From Thiohalocapsa sp. PB-PSB1 (GTDB lineage Bacteria > Pseudomonadota > Gammaproteobacteria > Chromatiales > Chromatiaceae): 64,000 nt of DNA. Of this stretch, positions 42,912 to 51,862 are shown one piece after another. Position numbers and translations under genes: made by a program. Below the pieces are notes generated by a model, which worked only from the letters and a program-made list of their open reading frames with translations, ran no database searches and was not told where the DNA came from. Position 1 is the first letter of the stretch, and every line of letters starts with the position of its first letter. Where the stretch lies: assembly GCA_016745215.1 (NCBI GenBank), contig CP050890.1, forward strand, positions 6,572,001 through 6,636,000, written 5' to 3'.

Positions 42912-43466
42912 ATGCTAGAGCCACAAGTAAAGGCTGCACTGATCACAAGCTTCTTCATCCTCGTAGGCTTCGGCGTAAACGCGTGGCTCAATTGGAAGCA
43001 CAGGAATATCGTCGCAGTTACGCAGCTCGTCAAAGACTTTTATCACGACCTGCCGTATGTTGAGTTGCGAATTCGATCGCTCCGGCTGATAGCGAACCTC
43101 CCAAAAGAGGAATGCAACTGGAAGCGGCTCATGGCCCGAATTTCGCATCCGGATACTGATCCGGAACAAAGGGAAATGCTCGTCGCAGTAAACCGAACTG
43201 CCGCATTTTATCTTGTCGTACGAGGGCTTATCGAAAAGCACGAGGTCAACAAAACCATGCTTCGAAGCCTTTTCGGATACAACTATACGGTCTACTGGAA
43301 CTGCGTCCGAATGAAGATCTGCGACGAATCCAACGATGTTGAGGACAAGAATCTTTTCAAGAAAATCGACGAACTTTTGATCCCTGGTGCGAAACCATGT
43401 GACTTATCCGCTTTCATGGATCAAGATATGAAACCAGCTCTTAACTCACAGAAAGCCCAACAATAG
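42912..43466 (+). CDS. Hypothetical membrane-anchored protein, cassette
   Basis: 184 residues, AAGGA upstream of the ATG. A single N-terminal membrane segment (ALITSFFILVGFGVNAWL) is followed by a basic, helical cytoplasmic domain with SLRLIANLPKEECNWKRL and NYTVYWNCVRMKICDE. The layout recalls DUF4760-type proteins but I cannot confirm it. It starts 54 bp after attC 6 and ends inside the next attC region, a single-gene cassette. Function unknown. Confidence 0.6.
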   Translation: MLEPQVKAALITSFFILVGFGVNAWLNWKHRNIVAVTQLVKDFYHDLPYVELRIRSLRLIANLPKEECNWKRLMARISHPDTDPEQREMLVAVNRTAAFYLVVRGLIEKHEVNKTMLRSLFGYNYTVYWNCVRMKICDESNDVEDKNLFKKIDELLIPGAKPCDLSAFMDQDMKPALNSQKAQQ

Positions 43467-43560
43467 CGTCACCCCGACCCAAAAATGCGCGCCGAACTCA
43501 ACGCAATAGATCAAGCCAATCATGGCGCATTTTTGGTCCGGGTACGCGAAACAATTGGGC
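43455..43560 (+). other. attC 7, with altered crossover core
   Basis: 106 bp. R'' GCCCAAC (43455-43461). R' reads ATTGGGC (43554-43560) where GTTGGGC is expected. Arms cccgacccaaaaatgcgcgcc and ggcgcatttttggtccggg pair. The altered base is at the recombination point and may reduce excision. Confidence 0.82.
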
Positions 43561-43601
43561 TTTACATCCTCCGGGAAGCCCTTTTATCGTAGGATTTCTG
43601 A

Positions 43602-45206
43602 ATGCCCCTGAATGAACCAGAAGAGATCGATGTATTAGGGAAATGGTGGGTTCCCGGAAGAGATCAGCCTCATCATCCCGGCGTACTACGTTGCAACAAC
43701 GAAGAAAGACCATGTCTCAACTTATTCGACAATCTCGGCTTTCTCACAAAACCCGTAGATGGCGTCTATACAGATCGTAGTTTTTTTGAGTTCTTTCCAA
43801 TTGTGTGTGGGAGAACCGAGCTCGGTCCCGCAACTCTTATTAACTTTCGGCAAAACCAAGCAGATTTCCTAATATTTGGTGTACTGTTCGAGTCCGAGAA
43901 CGAAGCACGCTTCCGGCGAATCCAGCTGCAGTTCCAGCATTTTTCCGAGTGGATAAGACAAACTATCGTTGATCGCACTTTCACATTTTGGAAGGATGAT
44001 AAGGGGCAGCCTATTGGCAACGAACTTGTTTACAGGTATCGCTCGCTCCCCGAAGAAGTCTTTGTTGCCAATGAGTTAGAATTTAGGATAATATTTGGTT
44101 TCAATACTAAGGGTGGGCCTTGTTCATAAGCTCGGCCAAGGCTTGGGGTTAGCCTCGAACGCCCCAGTATTTTAACTTTATAACCAACGTCTTACGGAAA
44201 CGCCACAAGCACCCGCTCGTCAGTTGGTCGAAGTTATGAACAAGGCCCTAAGGGTGGAACTCTAACGCCCGTTACATTAGCACCGATGGCGTATCTAGAT
44301 ATTACCTCGGATGCTCCGAAATCTGTAACTGAATGGTGGTTTGAAGTTATCCGACCGATGCGTGATTTTTTCTCTCTTGCGATGGATATGCCCATTGATG
44401 TTTCCCGCTTTAGCGTTTTCGATGAACGAGAAACGGAAAAAACAAAAGAATGTAAAGTACATTTCAAAAAGCGAAAAACAAAGAAAATCAACAAAGAATT
44501 GATGGTTGAGGATATGCTGTTCGCAAAAACAGACATTGAGCAGGGTAATATTGGGTCGCTTGTGGACAAGTGGTTTCACACTATCAACGATATACCCATG
44601 GTTTGCAGTTTATACTCCTCCGTGAAAAGCATTAGGGAACAGTATCTAGAAGAGGAATTTTTAAGCGTAGCGCAAGCGGCTGAACTTTATCATAGGTCGC
44701 GGTTTAATAGTGTCATCCTGCCACGAGAAGAGTGGAGAGAGAAAACTAGGCTCATCATTGATGCTGTTCCTGCTAGTGAAAAGGAATGGCTCCGTGCAAA
44801 ACTAGAGTGGTCTAATTCTCCTACACTCCAAAACCGTCTTGAGGAGCTTCTTGATGCGTTAGAACCTACAACATCTTTATTTGTTGCTGATAAATTAGAG
44901 TTTGCAAGGACAGTAAAGAATACAAGAAACTACTTCACCCACTGGGATAGCCGGAATAAGAAAAAGGCAGCCTCACGCGCGAACCTCTATTTCGTCAGCG
45001 AAACGCTCATGTATCTGCTTGCTGCGTGCTTATTGGTAGAAATCGGCTTCACTTCACAAAAAGTAGCCGAGCTTTTCTCAAGGAACCACCGCATCCATAA
45101 TTTTCGTTGGAATTCGGACAATCCAGTGAGCTCCAAACCAGGGCAAGTCGGTGAGTCCTCGTATTTTTCGATACGTGTCGGAACAGATGCGGAGCAGAAA
45201 GAATAA
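43602..45206 (+). pseudogene. apeA: ApeA-type HEPN anti-phage gene split by a MITE
   Basis: Two frames, 43602-44129 and 44286-45206, become one frame of about 487 codons when the 132-bp MITE at 44116-44247 and one 9-bp target copy are removed (FGFNTKGGTLTPVTLAP across the join). The N-terminal part has the ApeA NTD1 style (LGKWWVPGRDQPHHPGVLR). The C-terminal part has a HEPN RNase motif R-X4-H in KNTRNYFTHWD. ApeA proteins abort phage infection by RNA cleavage. The upstream piece stops two codons into the MITE, so the current allele makes no full protein. Confidence 0.8.
44116..44247. mobile_element. 132-bp MITE of the GGCCTTG family, inside apeA
   Basis: Ends GGCCTTGTTCATAAGCTCGG and partner. 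9-bp duplication CTAAGGGTG at 44107-44115 and 44248-44256. Insert plus duplication is 141 bp, a multiple of three, but an in-frame TAA at 44127-44129 stops translation. Confidence 0.95.
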
Positions 45207-45525
45207 GTCTATTGTGCCAGATACCGAAACAAAACCGGGAAACAAAACCGGGGACAGACCACGAAACAAAACCGGGGACAAAACAAAACCGGGGACAGAC
45301 CACGATTATTTCGCCAGGCAAACAAATCGCCGAACTTACGCCCTGAGTAGGTCTGTCAAGGATTCCAGGCAGTAAAATCCACAGGAGGAAGAACGGAAGA
45401 ACGGGGTCAACGGAAGAACGGGGTCAAACGGAAGAACGGGGTCAGGTCTTGCCTTTTGCCTTACATGATAACGGAAGCGGAAGAACGGGGTCAGGTTTTG
45501 CCTTTTGCCTTACATGATTGAAAAT
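45207..45525. repeat. RAYT-type microrepeats after apeA
   Basis: No gene. Two repeat sets: aaacaaaaccggggacagaccacg variants (45223-45306, four units), and ggaagaacggggtcaa/ggtcttgcc variants with ccttttgccttacatgat (45385-45520, four to five units). Both motifs resemble the GGGGACAGACCACG and AACGGGGTCAGGT words common near REP-associated transposases. They lie between the apeA stop and attC 8. Confidence 0.65.
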
Positions 45526-45614
45526 GCCCAACAAACCCGCAAGCCCGACGCCAAACTGCGGCGGGCGCTTCGCGCGTCGCCGCAGTTTGGCGCGGGCTGC
45601 GGTTGACGTTAGCT
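45526..45614 (+). other. attC 8
   Basis: 89 bp. R'' GCCCAAC (45526-45532), R' GTTAGCT (45608-45614). Arms gcccgacgccaaactgcggcg and cgccgcagtttggcgcgggc pair. Confidence 0.92.
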
Positions 45615-45688
45615 CCCGAAAGCTCGTGCCTGACATAATCGGATGTTCGGAATTTGCGTTATATGTATAACGTGCATATACTGGCTGT

Positions 45689-45961
45689 ATGTCTACTGCG
45701 TTCGATCCAAGAAAGAATCAGATCAATCTCCGCAAGCATGGGGTATCGCTCTCCGAGGGAGATGGCGTCTTGAACGATCCGCTCGCTGTCACCGTGGAAG
45801 ATATCTCCACCGAAGGTGAACAACGCTTTGCGACCATCGGCATGAACACCTTTGGATCCTTGATGGTAGTTGTATGGACATATCGCGGAGACATTACTCG
45901 AACAATTTCAGTTCGCAAAGCCGAACCTAAAGAAAGGCGAGCCTATGAGAAAGGAATATGA
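45689..45961 (+). CDS. brnT: BrnT-family ribonuclease toxin
   Basis: 90 residues (DUF497). The start MSTAFDPRKNQINLRKHGVS and the family core RFATIGMN...VVVWTYRGDITRTISVRKAEPKERRAYE fit BrnT, a RelE-like ribonuclease that stops translation under stress. The conserved basic and aromatic residues of the C-terminal strand are present. It overlaps the brnA gene by 17 bp. Together they form a toxin-antitoxin cassette, which may stabilise the surrounding array against loss. Confidence 0.9.
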   Translation: MSTAFDPRKNQINLRKHGVSLSEGDGVLNDPLAVTVEDISTEGEQRFATIGMNTFGSLMVVVWTYRGDITRTISVRKAEPKERRAYEKGI

Positions 45962-46196
45962 TTTTTCCAAAGGTAAACGAGGGGCGGTTATCCCAACTAC
46001 GGGCAAAACACGCATCACCATCTACTTGGATGACGACATTGTCCAACAATTCAAGGCGAGATCGGAGGAAACCGGTAAAGGTTACCAAACCCTGATCAAC
46101 GAAGCACTGAATGTTTATCTGGGGACCGTGGAGCAACCCATCACCCCTGAACTAATCCGAACGATTGTGCGAGAGGAACTTGCTTCTCACGAGTGA
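45945..46196 (+). CDS. brnA: BrnA-family antitoxin
   Basis: 83 residues from ATG 45945, inside the end of brnT; no other start gives the family N-terminus. The ribbon-helix-helix domain is visible in KTRITIYLDDDIVQQFKARSEETGKGYQTLIN, with the C-terminal helix ELIRTIVREEL. It should bind BrnT and repress the operon promoter, expected in 45615-45688. It ends four bases before attC 9. Confidence 0.9.
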   Translation: MRKEYDFSKGKRGAVIPTTGKTRITIYLDDDIVQQFKARSEETGKGYQTLINEALNVYLGTVEQPITPELIRTIVREELASHE

Positions 46197-46199
46197 AGA

Positions 46200-46260
46200 A
46201 GCTAACACAGGGCTCCAGCGGACGCTCGTAAACTCGCGCCACTGAGCCTCGGCGTTAGCC
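46200..46260 (+). other. attC 9
   Basis: 61 bp. R'' aGCTAAC (46200-46206), R' GTTAGCC (46254-46260). Arms ggctccagcgg and ccactgagcctcgg. Homologous to attC 2. Confidence 0.85.
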
Positions 46261-46278
46261 AGTATAGAGGGGAATATT

Positions 46279-46689
46279 GTGTGGGGTTACAACTTCTTGC
46301 AGGCAAGATCAGTCAATCTCGCTGCGGGTCAGCACGGTGCAGCGCTAGAGGCTCGTTATCGACTTCATCGCACAGGAGGAGGACAGGTGGCTACCTCAGT
46401 GATAGTTGGTGAACGTATAAAAGTGTTGGTTGACACTCATAGCGTTGCTGGCCAGTTTCGCAGCGGACCGAATAACGCGAGAAACGGCTTATTCAATGAT
46501 ATATATCGTCTAGTCAGTAATAGCCCGTTGCCACGTAGTTTTAGATTCGAAGTTGAGCAAACTTATACAGCGAATAACCAGCCAGTGGATGGAAAGAATA
46601 AGGTAGTCTATACACCTTCCTCTGTCTTGCTGTACATATGGGAGAATAACAGGTGGAGACTACGTGGCCGTGGTAGTGGGCGACCCTAA
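46279..46689 (+). CDS. Hypothetical protein, single-gene cassette
   Basis: 136 residues from GTG 46279 with GAGGGGAA just upstream. The sequence is beta-rich: ALEARYRLHRTGGGQVATSV, IKVLVDTHSVAG, FRFEVEQTYTANNQPVDG, VLLYIWENNRWRLRGRG. The N-terminus WGYNFLQARSV has no signal peptide. No family recognised. The gene fills the space between attC 9 and attC 10. Confidence 0.5.
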   Translation: MWGYNFLQARSVNLAAGQHGAALEARYRLHRTGGGQVATSVIVGERIKVLVDTHSVAGQFRSGPNNARNGLFNDIYRLVSNSPLPRSFRFEVEQTYTANNQPVDGKNKVVYTPSSVLLYIWENNRWRLRGRGSGRP

Positions 46690-46728
46690 CGCCTGATATG
46701 AAATTACGCAAAACCATGGAAGGTACAC

Positions 46729-46815
46729 GGCTAACAAAATGCTGCACCTGACCGCCAAAAGCGCCGCTCCTTTTGTCGCTCTGCTTTTGGCGGCAGGTGA
46801 GCGATGTCGTTGGAC
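46729..46815 (+). other. attC 10
   Basis: 87 bp. R'' GGCTAAC (46729-46735), canonical R' GTTGGAC (46809-46815). Arms cacctgaccgccaaaagcg and cgct..tgcttttggcggcaggtg. Confidence 0.92.
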
Positions 46816-46942
46816 TAAATAAATAAACAGCACCCCCCCACTAAAACCACATCCAACCCACCGATCCAGGGACAGATCGCAATCGGACAGATCGGAGTTG
46901 TACGGGACAAGCAACCGCGCAGAAACCGACTATACTATCGGC

Positions 46943-48175
46943 ATGGACAGCCTCACCGCCGAAATCCGCCGCGAGTTCCCCGTCGAATATGCTCCACCGC
47001 CATTCGAACTGGCCGATGTGGTGCGCATGCATGGCGCCGCCTACCGCGCCGAGTACCATCCGAGCTTCGAGCAAGGCCGCGCCCTGCACGCCATCGAGAC
47101 CTGCCGCACCACCGCGCTCGGCGGCCATGTCGATCAATGCGACCACTGCGGGCATGTGGAGATCAGCTACAACTCCTGCCGCAACCGCCACTGCCCCAAA
47201 TGCCGCGCCTCCCAACGCGCCGCCTGGGTCGATGACCGCGAGCTGGAACTCTTGCCCATCCAGTACTTCCACCTCGTCTTCACCCTGCCCGAAGACCTCA
47301 ACCGCCTAGCGCAGTACTGCGATGCCGAGGTCTACGCCATCCTCATGCGCAGTGCCGCCGAGACCCTGCAGACCTTTGCCCACAAACTCTGGGACGCCGA
47401 CCTCGGCATTGTCAGCGTGCTGCACACCTGGGGCCAGACCTTACAGCTGCACCCGCATGTGCATTGCCTCGTCACCGGCGGCGCATTGAAACGCGATGGC
47501 AGCGGTTTTGTGCAAGCGCCGAACAACTTCCTGTTCCCGGTCCGCGCCCTCTCGCCGGTCTTCCGAGCCATCTTCCTGCGCGAACTCGAAGCCCTGCGCG
47601 CCGCCGGCAAGTTCAGCCACTGCCCGCCCGAACTGCACGACGAGGCCGACTGGAAGCAACTGCTGATCCGCCTGCACCGCCACGCCTGGGTCGTGTATGC
47701 CGAAGCCCCGTTCGACAGCCCCCAGCACCTCATCCGCTACCTCGGGCGCTATGTGAACCGCATCGCCATCGCCAACTACCGCATCCTTGCCGTCGATGCC
47801 GACGGCGTCGTCTTCCGCTACCGCGACAACCGCGTCAAAGACCCCGAGAGCCCCGAGGCGCAGAAAACCATGCGCCTGTCCGGGCCGGAATTCATCCGCA
47901 GATTCCTGCAACACGTCCTGCCGCCCGGCTTCCACCAAATCCGCTACTACGGTCTGCTTGGCGGCAGTCGGCGCAAGGCCAACCTCACCGCCTGCCGCGC
48001 CCTGCTCGGCCTCGACCAGCCAGAGGCGCCCTACATCGCCGACCTCGAGGGCTTCCTCAGCAAACAAGCCATCGACCCGAGCCTCTGCCCGAATTGCGGC
48101 AAGGGCCACCTACGCCAAGTCTTCCAGATCCTCTCTTTCCACGACCCACCGGCCGAATACGCTGCCGCAGCCTGA
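46943..48175 (+). CDS. IS91-like HUH transposase, cassette C
   Basis: 410 residues from ATG 46943. Same architecture as the copy at 41149 but clearly diverged: zinc domain CDHCGHVEISYNSCRNRHCPKC, HUH motif HPHVHCLVTGGAL, tyrosine region YLGRYVNRIAIANYRI, C-terminal CPNCGKGHLRQ. A -10-like TATACT ends six bases before the ATG, with no room for a ribosome site, suggesting a leaderless message. The cassette begins ttggactaaataaat, as does cassette D, so C and D share ancestry at their 5' ends. Confidence 0.92.
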   Translation: MDSLTAEIRREFPVEYAPPPFELADVVRMHGAAYRAEYHPSFEQGRALHAIETCRTTALGGHVDQCDHCGHVEISYNSCRNRHCPKCRASQRAAWVDDRELELLPIQYFHLVFTLPEDLNRLAQYCDAEVYAILMRSAAETLQTFAHKLWDADLGIVSVLHTWGQTLQLHPHVHCLVTGGALKRDGSGFVQAPNNFLFPVRALSPVFRAIFLRELEALRAAGKFSHCPPELHDEADWKQLLIRLHRHAWVVYAEAPFDSPQHLIRYLGRYVNRIAIANYRILAVDADGVVFRYRDNRVKDPESPEAQKTMRLSGPEFIRRFLQHVLPPGFHQIRYYGLLGGSRRKANLTACRALLGLDQPEAPYIADLEGFLSKQAIDPSLCPNCGKGHLRQVFQILSFHDPPAEYAAAA

Positions 48176-48445
48176 ATGCCAGTCCCGCGCCCCATTGACT
48201 TCGAGACGCCCGCCGCCGTCGGGGAAGCCAGCCCTGCGCCCAGGGTTGTCGGAGCGTTGATAGACCACCCCGAACAGGGAAAAAGGTGCCGCAATCGATT
48301 CCAACATCCCGATCGTCGCATGCTCGAATCCCTGCAAATCCCCCCAAATGCCGCCCGCGCCGTCTATCAAAACCCGATGCAAGGTCTTGACAGCGCCTCC
48401 GATGCTGGAGAAAAATCCATAGCCAACGCGACGCCAGCGTCAGCC
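48176..48445. other. Non-coding tail of transposase cassette C
   Basis: 270 bp between the transposase stop and attC 11. Frames here are in shadow composition and no family is seen. It could hold the terminal structure recognised by the HUH enzyme, but no obvious hairpin was found. Confidence 0.35.
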
Positions 48446-48576
48446 GTCCAACAAATGCATCAGCCGGACGCCCGCGGTCCGTCGTAATTTGCAATTTCAG
48501 TGTGTGACGCGAGCACAGTCGTGGCGGCTCGTCTTGTGCGAGACAGCGCGGGCGCCGGCTATGCATAACGTTAGAT
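48446..48576 (+). other. attC 11
   Basis: 131 bp. Canonical R'' GTCCAAC (48446-48452) and R' GTTAGAT (48570-48576). Outer arms atgcat..gccggacgcccgcg and cgcgggcgccggctatgcat pair over about 20 bp. Confidence 0.92.
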
Positions 48577-48670
48577 TAAAACGCTATCGCGTTGGAAGAG
48601 ACCACACCCGAGACAAAGCAGCACCGGCGCTGAAATAAACAATAAACAAGAAAAAGAATAAGCACACGCA

Positions 48671-49915
48671 ATGGCATCGCCATTCCTTTCCTCTCCAACT
48701 CCCCATCATAGAGCGGGACACACGCACTCCGGCTCCAACCAGAGACCGACGTTCGAAGTCGCCGACATCCTGCGCGCGCATTTGCCCGACTCCCTGCACG
48801 AGCACTCCCATCCGCTGCACGTGCACAAGGTACTCAGTGCCATCCAAAACTGCCGCACCGCGGCGCTGGGCGGGCACATCGACTACTGCACTGACTGCGG
48901 CACCCTTTACAACAGCTACAACTCCTGTCGCGACCGCCACTGCCCGAAATGTCAAGGGCTGGAGAAAGCGCGCTGGATCGAAGCGCGCAAAGACGAACTG
49001 CTGCCGGTGCCCTATTTTCATACCGTCTTCACGCTGCCGCATGCGATCAACGACTGGGTGGGGTGGAACGACAAACTGATTTACGACCTGCTGTTCGCCA
49101 GCGCGACGGACACCCTGCAAGCCTTTGCCGCTCGTCATTGGAACGGAACCCTCGGCATCACCGCCGTGCTGCACACCTGGGGCCAGACGATGGAGCGCCA
49201 CATCCATCTGCACTGCATCGTCCCAGGCGGAGCTTTAACGTTCGATGGCGAACAGTTCAAACCCTGCCCGCATCGTGACTGGTTATTCCCGGTCAAAGCG
49301 CTGTCCAAGGTCTTCCGCGGAAACTACCTCGAGCGCCTGGAGCACGCGCATACCACAGGCGAGCTGAAGACACCGCCGGGCACGCACTTCGGCGCGTTGC
49401 GCAAGGCACTGCGCGAGCACGACTGGGTGGTCTACGCCAAACCCCCGTTCGGCGGACCGCAACAGATCATCGACTACCTCGGGCGATACACCCACCGCAT
49501 TGCCATCAGCAACCACCGCATCCTCAATCTTGCCGACGGCAAAGTCACCTTCACCTGGAAAGACTATAAAGACGGCGCCAAGACCAAAGTGATGACGCTG
49601 GACGCCAACGAATTCATCCGGCGGTTCACGCTGCACATTCTGCCGCCGCGCTTCACCCGCATCCGCCACTACGGACTGCTCGCCTGCGGACACCGCGCGA
49701 CCAAGCTCAATCGTGCCAAAGCGCTGCTTGGCCTAGCGCCGGTGACGACGACCAAAGTGCGCGAGCCCTACGACGTCTTGCTGCAACGCCTGACCGGCAA
49801 AGACATCCACGTCTGCCCGAGCTGCGGCGGACGGCTACGACGTCAGCGCGACCTTGCGCCCACCATTGGACCCGCTCGCGGCCAAGACCCGCCGCTTGCG
49901 TGCGAGGCGGCCTGA
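48671..49915 (+). CDS. IS91-like HUH transposase, cassette copy B (duplicate of copy A)
   Basis: 414 residues, almost identical to 41149-42393, with the same zinc, HUH and tyrosine motifs. The whole cassette (crossover 48570 to 50274, 1704 bp) matches cassette A once A's two small insertions are removed (1705 bp). This copy is uninterrupted and probably the functional one. The match stops exactly at the attC core sites on both sides, which is what integrase-mediated cassette duplication or re-insertion would give. Confidence 0.94.
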   Translation: MASPFLSSPTPHHRAGHTHSGSNQRPTFEVADILRAHLPDSLHEHSHPLHVHKVLSAIQNCRTAALGGHIDYCTDCGTLYNSYNSCRDRHCPKCQGLEKARWIEARKDELLPVPYFHTVFTLPHAINDWVGWNDKLIYDLLFASATDTLQAFAARHWNGTLGITAVLHTWGQTMERHIHLHCIVPGGALTFDGEQFKPCPHRDWLFPVKALSKVFRGNYLERLEHAHTTGELKTPPGTHFGALRKALREHDWVVYAKPPFGGPQQIIDYLGRYTHRIAISNHRILNLADGKVTFTWKDYKDGAKTKVMTLDANEFIRRFTLHILPPRFTRIRHYGLLACGHRATKLNRAKALLGLAPVTTTKVREPYDVLLQRLTGKDIHVCPSCGGRLRRQRDLAPTIGPARGQDPPLACEAA

Positions 49916-50173
49916 TGCACATCTCCTCCACTCGATCCGCATCGGCTCGGGACAGTGCTGCTATGTTGCGACGCGACCGCGGTGAGCGAAAAACCGTTGT
50001 GCTCCATGCGAAATCGCTGCGCCCGCGGGACCGAGCGCGCGCAACGGAGCCTTGCTCGTGCAACTGCGCCAACATCAGCGGGAGTTTCCAGGCCCCACCC
50101 AGGGCTTGACTGTTGTAGAATCCACATAGCGGTTCGCTGAGACGGACACTGAAGCGAACAAAAAAATGTTTTA

Positions 50174-50280
50174 ATCTAACAGGGCGTTGAACCTGCCGAG
50201 CCCGCGCCGGTCGGGCACCGCGGCGCTTCGCGCTCGCGGCCCGACCGGCGCGGGCTCGGCAGGTTAACTAAACGTTGGAC
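50174..50280 (+). other. attC 12
   Basis: 107 bp. R'' ATCTAAC (50174-50180), R' GTTGGAC (50274-50280). Same as attC 6 apart from GTTGGAC against GTTGGGC, the part of the core donated by the following cassette. Confidence 0.95.
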
Positions 50281-50389
50281 TAAATAAATGGACTAAATAA
50301 ATAGAAAGCCCGGAGCGAACCAAAAGGCACTCCCATCAATACCTGTAAGGGTATACAGCATTCACGTCGCTAGACTATAATCTCTCGGC

Positions 50390-51625
50390 ATGGACGCCCA
50401 AACTTGCTTGAGCCGTGAAATCAAGCGGGAATTCCCACCCGAGCCGCCGGACATCCAGTTCGAGGTCGCCGATGTCTTCCGCGCCTATGGCGACGACTAT
50501 CGGCAGACGCACATCCTCACCCCCCAACAACACAAGGCCATGTCGGACATCGAGAAATGCCGGACCACGGCACTCGGTGGCCACGTCGATGAATGCGACC
50601 ATTGCGGACACACCGAGATCAGCTACAACAGCTGTCGCAACCGCAACTGCCCCAAGTGCCGCGGGAGTCAACGAGCGGCCTGGGTCGACGCCCGCGAGCT
50701 TGAGCTGTTGCCGATCCAATACTTCCACATCGTCTTCACCCTGCCGCATGACCTGATCCCCCTGGCGCGCTACAACCCCGAGCGGGTCTACGGCCTGTTG
50801 TTCACGCTCGCCGCCGAGACCCTCCAAACCTTTGCCCAGAACCTGTGGGACGGCAAACTGGGCATCATCATGGTCCTGCATACCTGGGGCCAGACGCTGA
50901 ACGACCACCCGCACGTCCACTGCATCGTCACCGGCGGAGCGCTCAAGAACGACGGCAGCGCCTTCGTGCGCGCCCCCAAGCACTTCCTGTTTCGCGTCGA
51001 AGCCCTGTCCAAGGTCTTCCGGGGCAAGTTCCTCGCTGCCCTGCAAGCACTCTACGATCAAGGCAAGCTGTGCTTGAGCGGACAGCCGGTGCTTGCCACC
51101 AAAGCCGGCTGGGAGGCGTTGCTTCAGGCGCTGTGCAGCCACGACTGGGTGGTCTATGCCAAGCAACCCTTCGACGACCCCGCCCACCTGATTCGCTATC
51201 TGGGGCGCTACGTCAACCGCATCGCCATCGCCAATCACCGGATTCTCAGCATCGACGAGGGGACGATCACCTTCAAGTATCTTGACAACCGAGAACCCGG
51301 CGCGCCGGTCGAGAAGATCATGACACTGCCCGCCGACGAATTCATCCGCCGTTTCCTGGCCCATATCCCGCCGCCGCAATTCCGTCGCATTCGCTCTTAC
51401 GGCATCCTGGCCAACGGTCACCGCAAGGACAAGCTCACCACCTGCCGCGCCCGCCTCGGTCTCGACGCCCCCCATCTGCCCTTCATCGCCGACATGGATG
51501 CCTTTCTTACCAAACAAGGCATCGACTACAGCCTCTGTCCCAAGTGCGGGGAAGGCAAGCTGCGCCAGGTCTACGTCCTCCTGTCGTTTCACGACCCACC
51601 GCCCTGTTACCTCGAGGCCGCGTGA
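50390..51625 (+). CDS. IS91-like HUH transposase, cassette D
   Basis: 411 residues. CDHCGHTEISYNSCRNRNCPKC zinc domain, HPHVHCIVTGGAL HUH motif, YLGRYVNRIAIANHRI tyrosine region, and C-terminal CPKCGEGKLRQVY. Closest to cassette C in the window. A perfect TATAAT (50376-50381) lies eight bases before the ATG with ATACAG 17 bp further upstream, so the mRNA is probably leaderless and the gene has its own promoter. The short duplication ggactaaataaat at 50276-50302 lies just inside the cassette start. Confidence 0.92.
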   Translation: MDAQTCLSREIKREFPPEPPDIQFEVADVFRAYGDDYRQTHILTPQQHKAMSDIEKCRTTALGGHVDECDHCGHTEISYNSCRNRNCPKCRGSQRAAWVDARELELLPIQYFHIVFTLPHDLIPLARYNPERVYGLLFTLAAETLQTFAQNLWDGKLGIIMVLHTWGQTLNDHPHVHCIVTGGALKNDGSAFVRAPKHFLFRVEALSKVFRGKFLAALQALYDQGKLCLSGQPVLATKAGWEALLQALCSHDWVVYAKQPFDDPAHLIRYLGRYVNRIAIANHRILSIDEGTITFKYLDNREPGAPVEKIMTLPADEFIRRFLAHIPPPQFRRIRSYGILANGHRKDKLTTCRARLGLDAPHLPFIADMDAFLTKQGIDYSLCPKCGEGKLRQVYVLLSFHDPPPCYLEAA

Positions 51626-51862
51626 CATGAATGCTTGCCAATCCGTGCACAGCCGCGGAGCTATCCCCCTGTCTCAGACACCGGAAAACACCCCGTCAAA
51701 GCCGCAAAAACCCGATTCTCCGCACGCCGACCCGCGACAAAACGCCCAAAAAGCGTGCTGTACACCCGAAACTGCCGCACGCATCCCGCCCCATCCCTCC
51801 TTGACACTCACCAGCCGATCCGCTGAAATTCCATAGACCGGCACGTCGTCTGAAAGGCCCAG

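Noticed and set aside
45223..45520. Repeats considered as a CRISPR or an attC cluster
   Set aside because: Units vary in length, contain no unique spacers and lack AAC/GTT core pairs; they match RAYT-type words.
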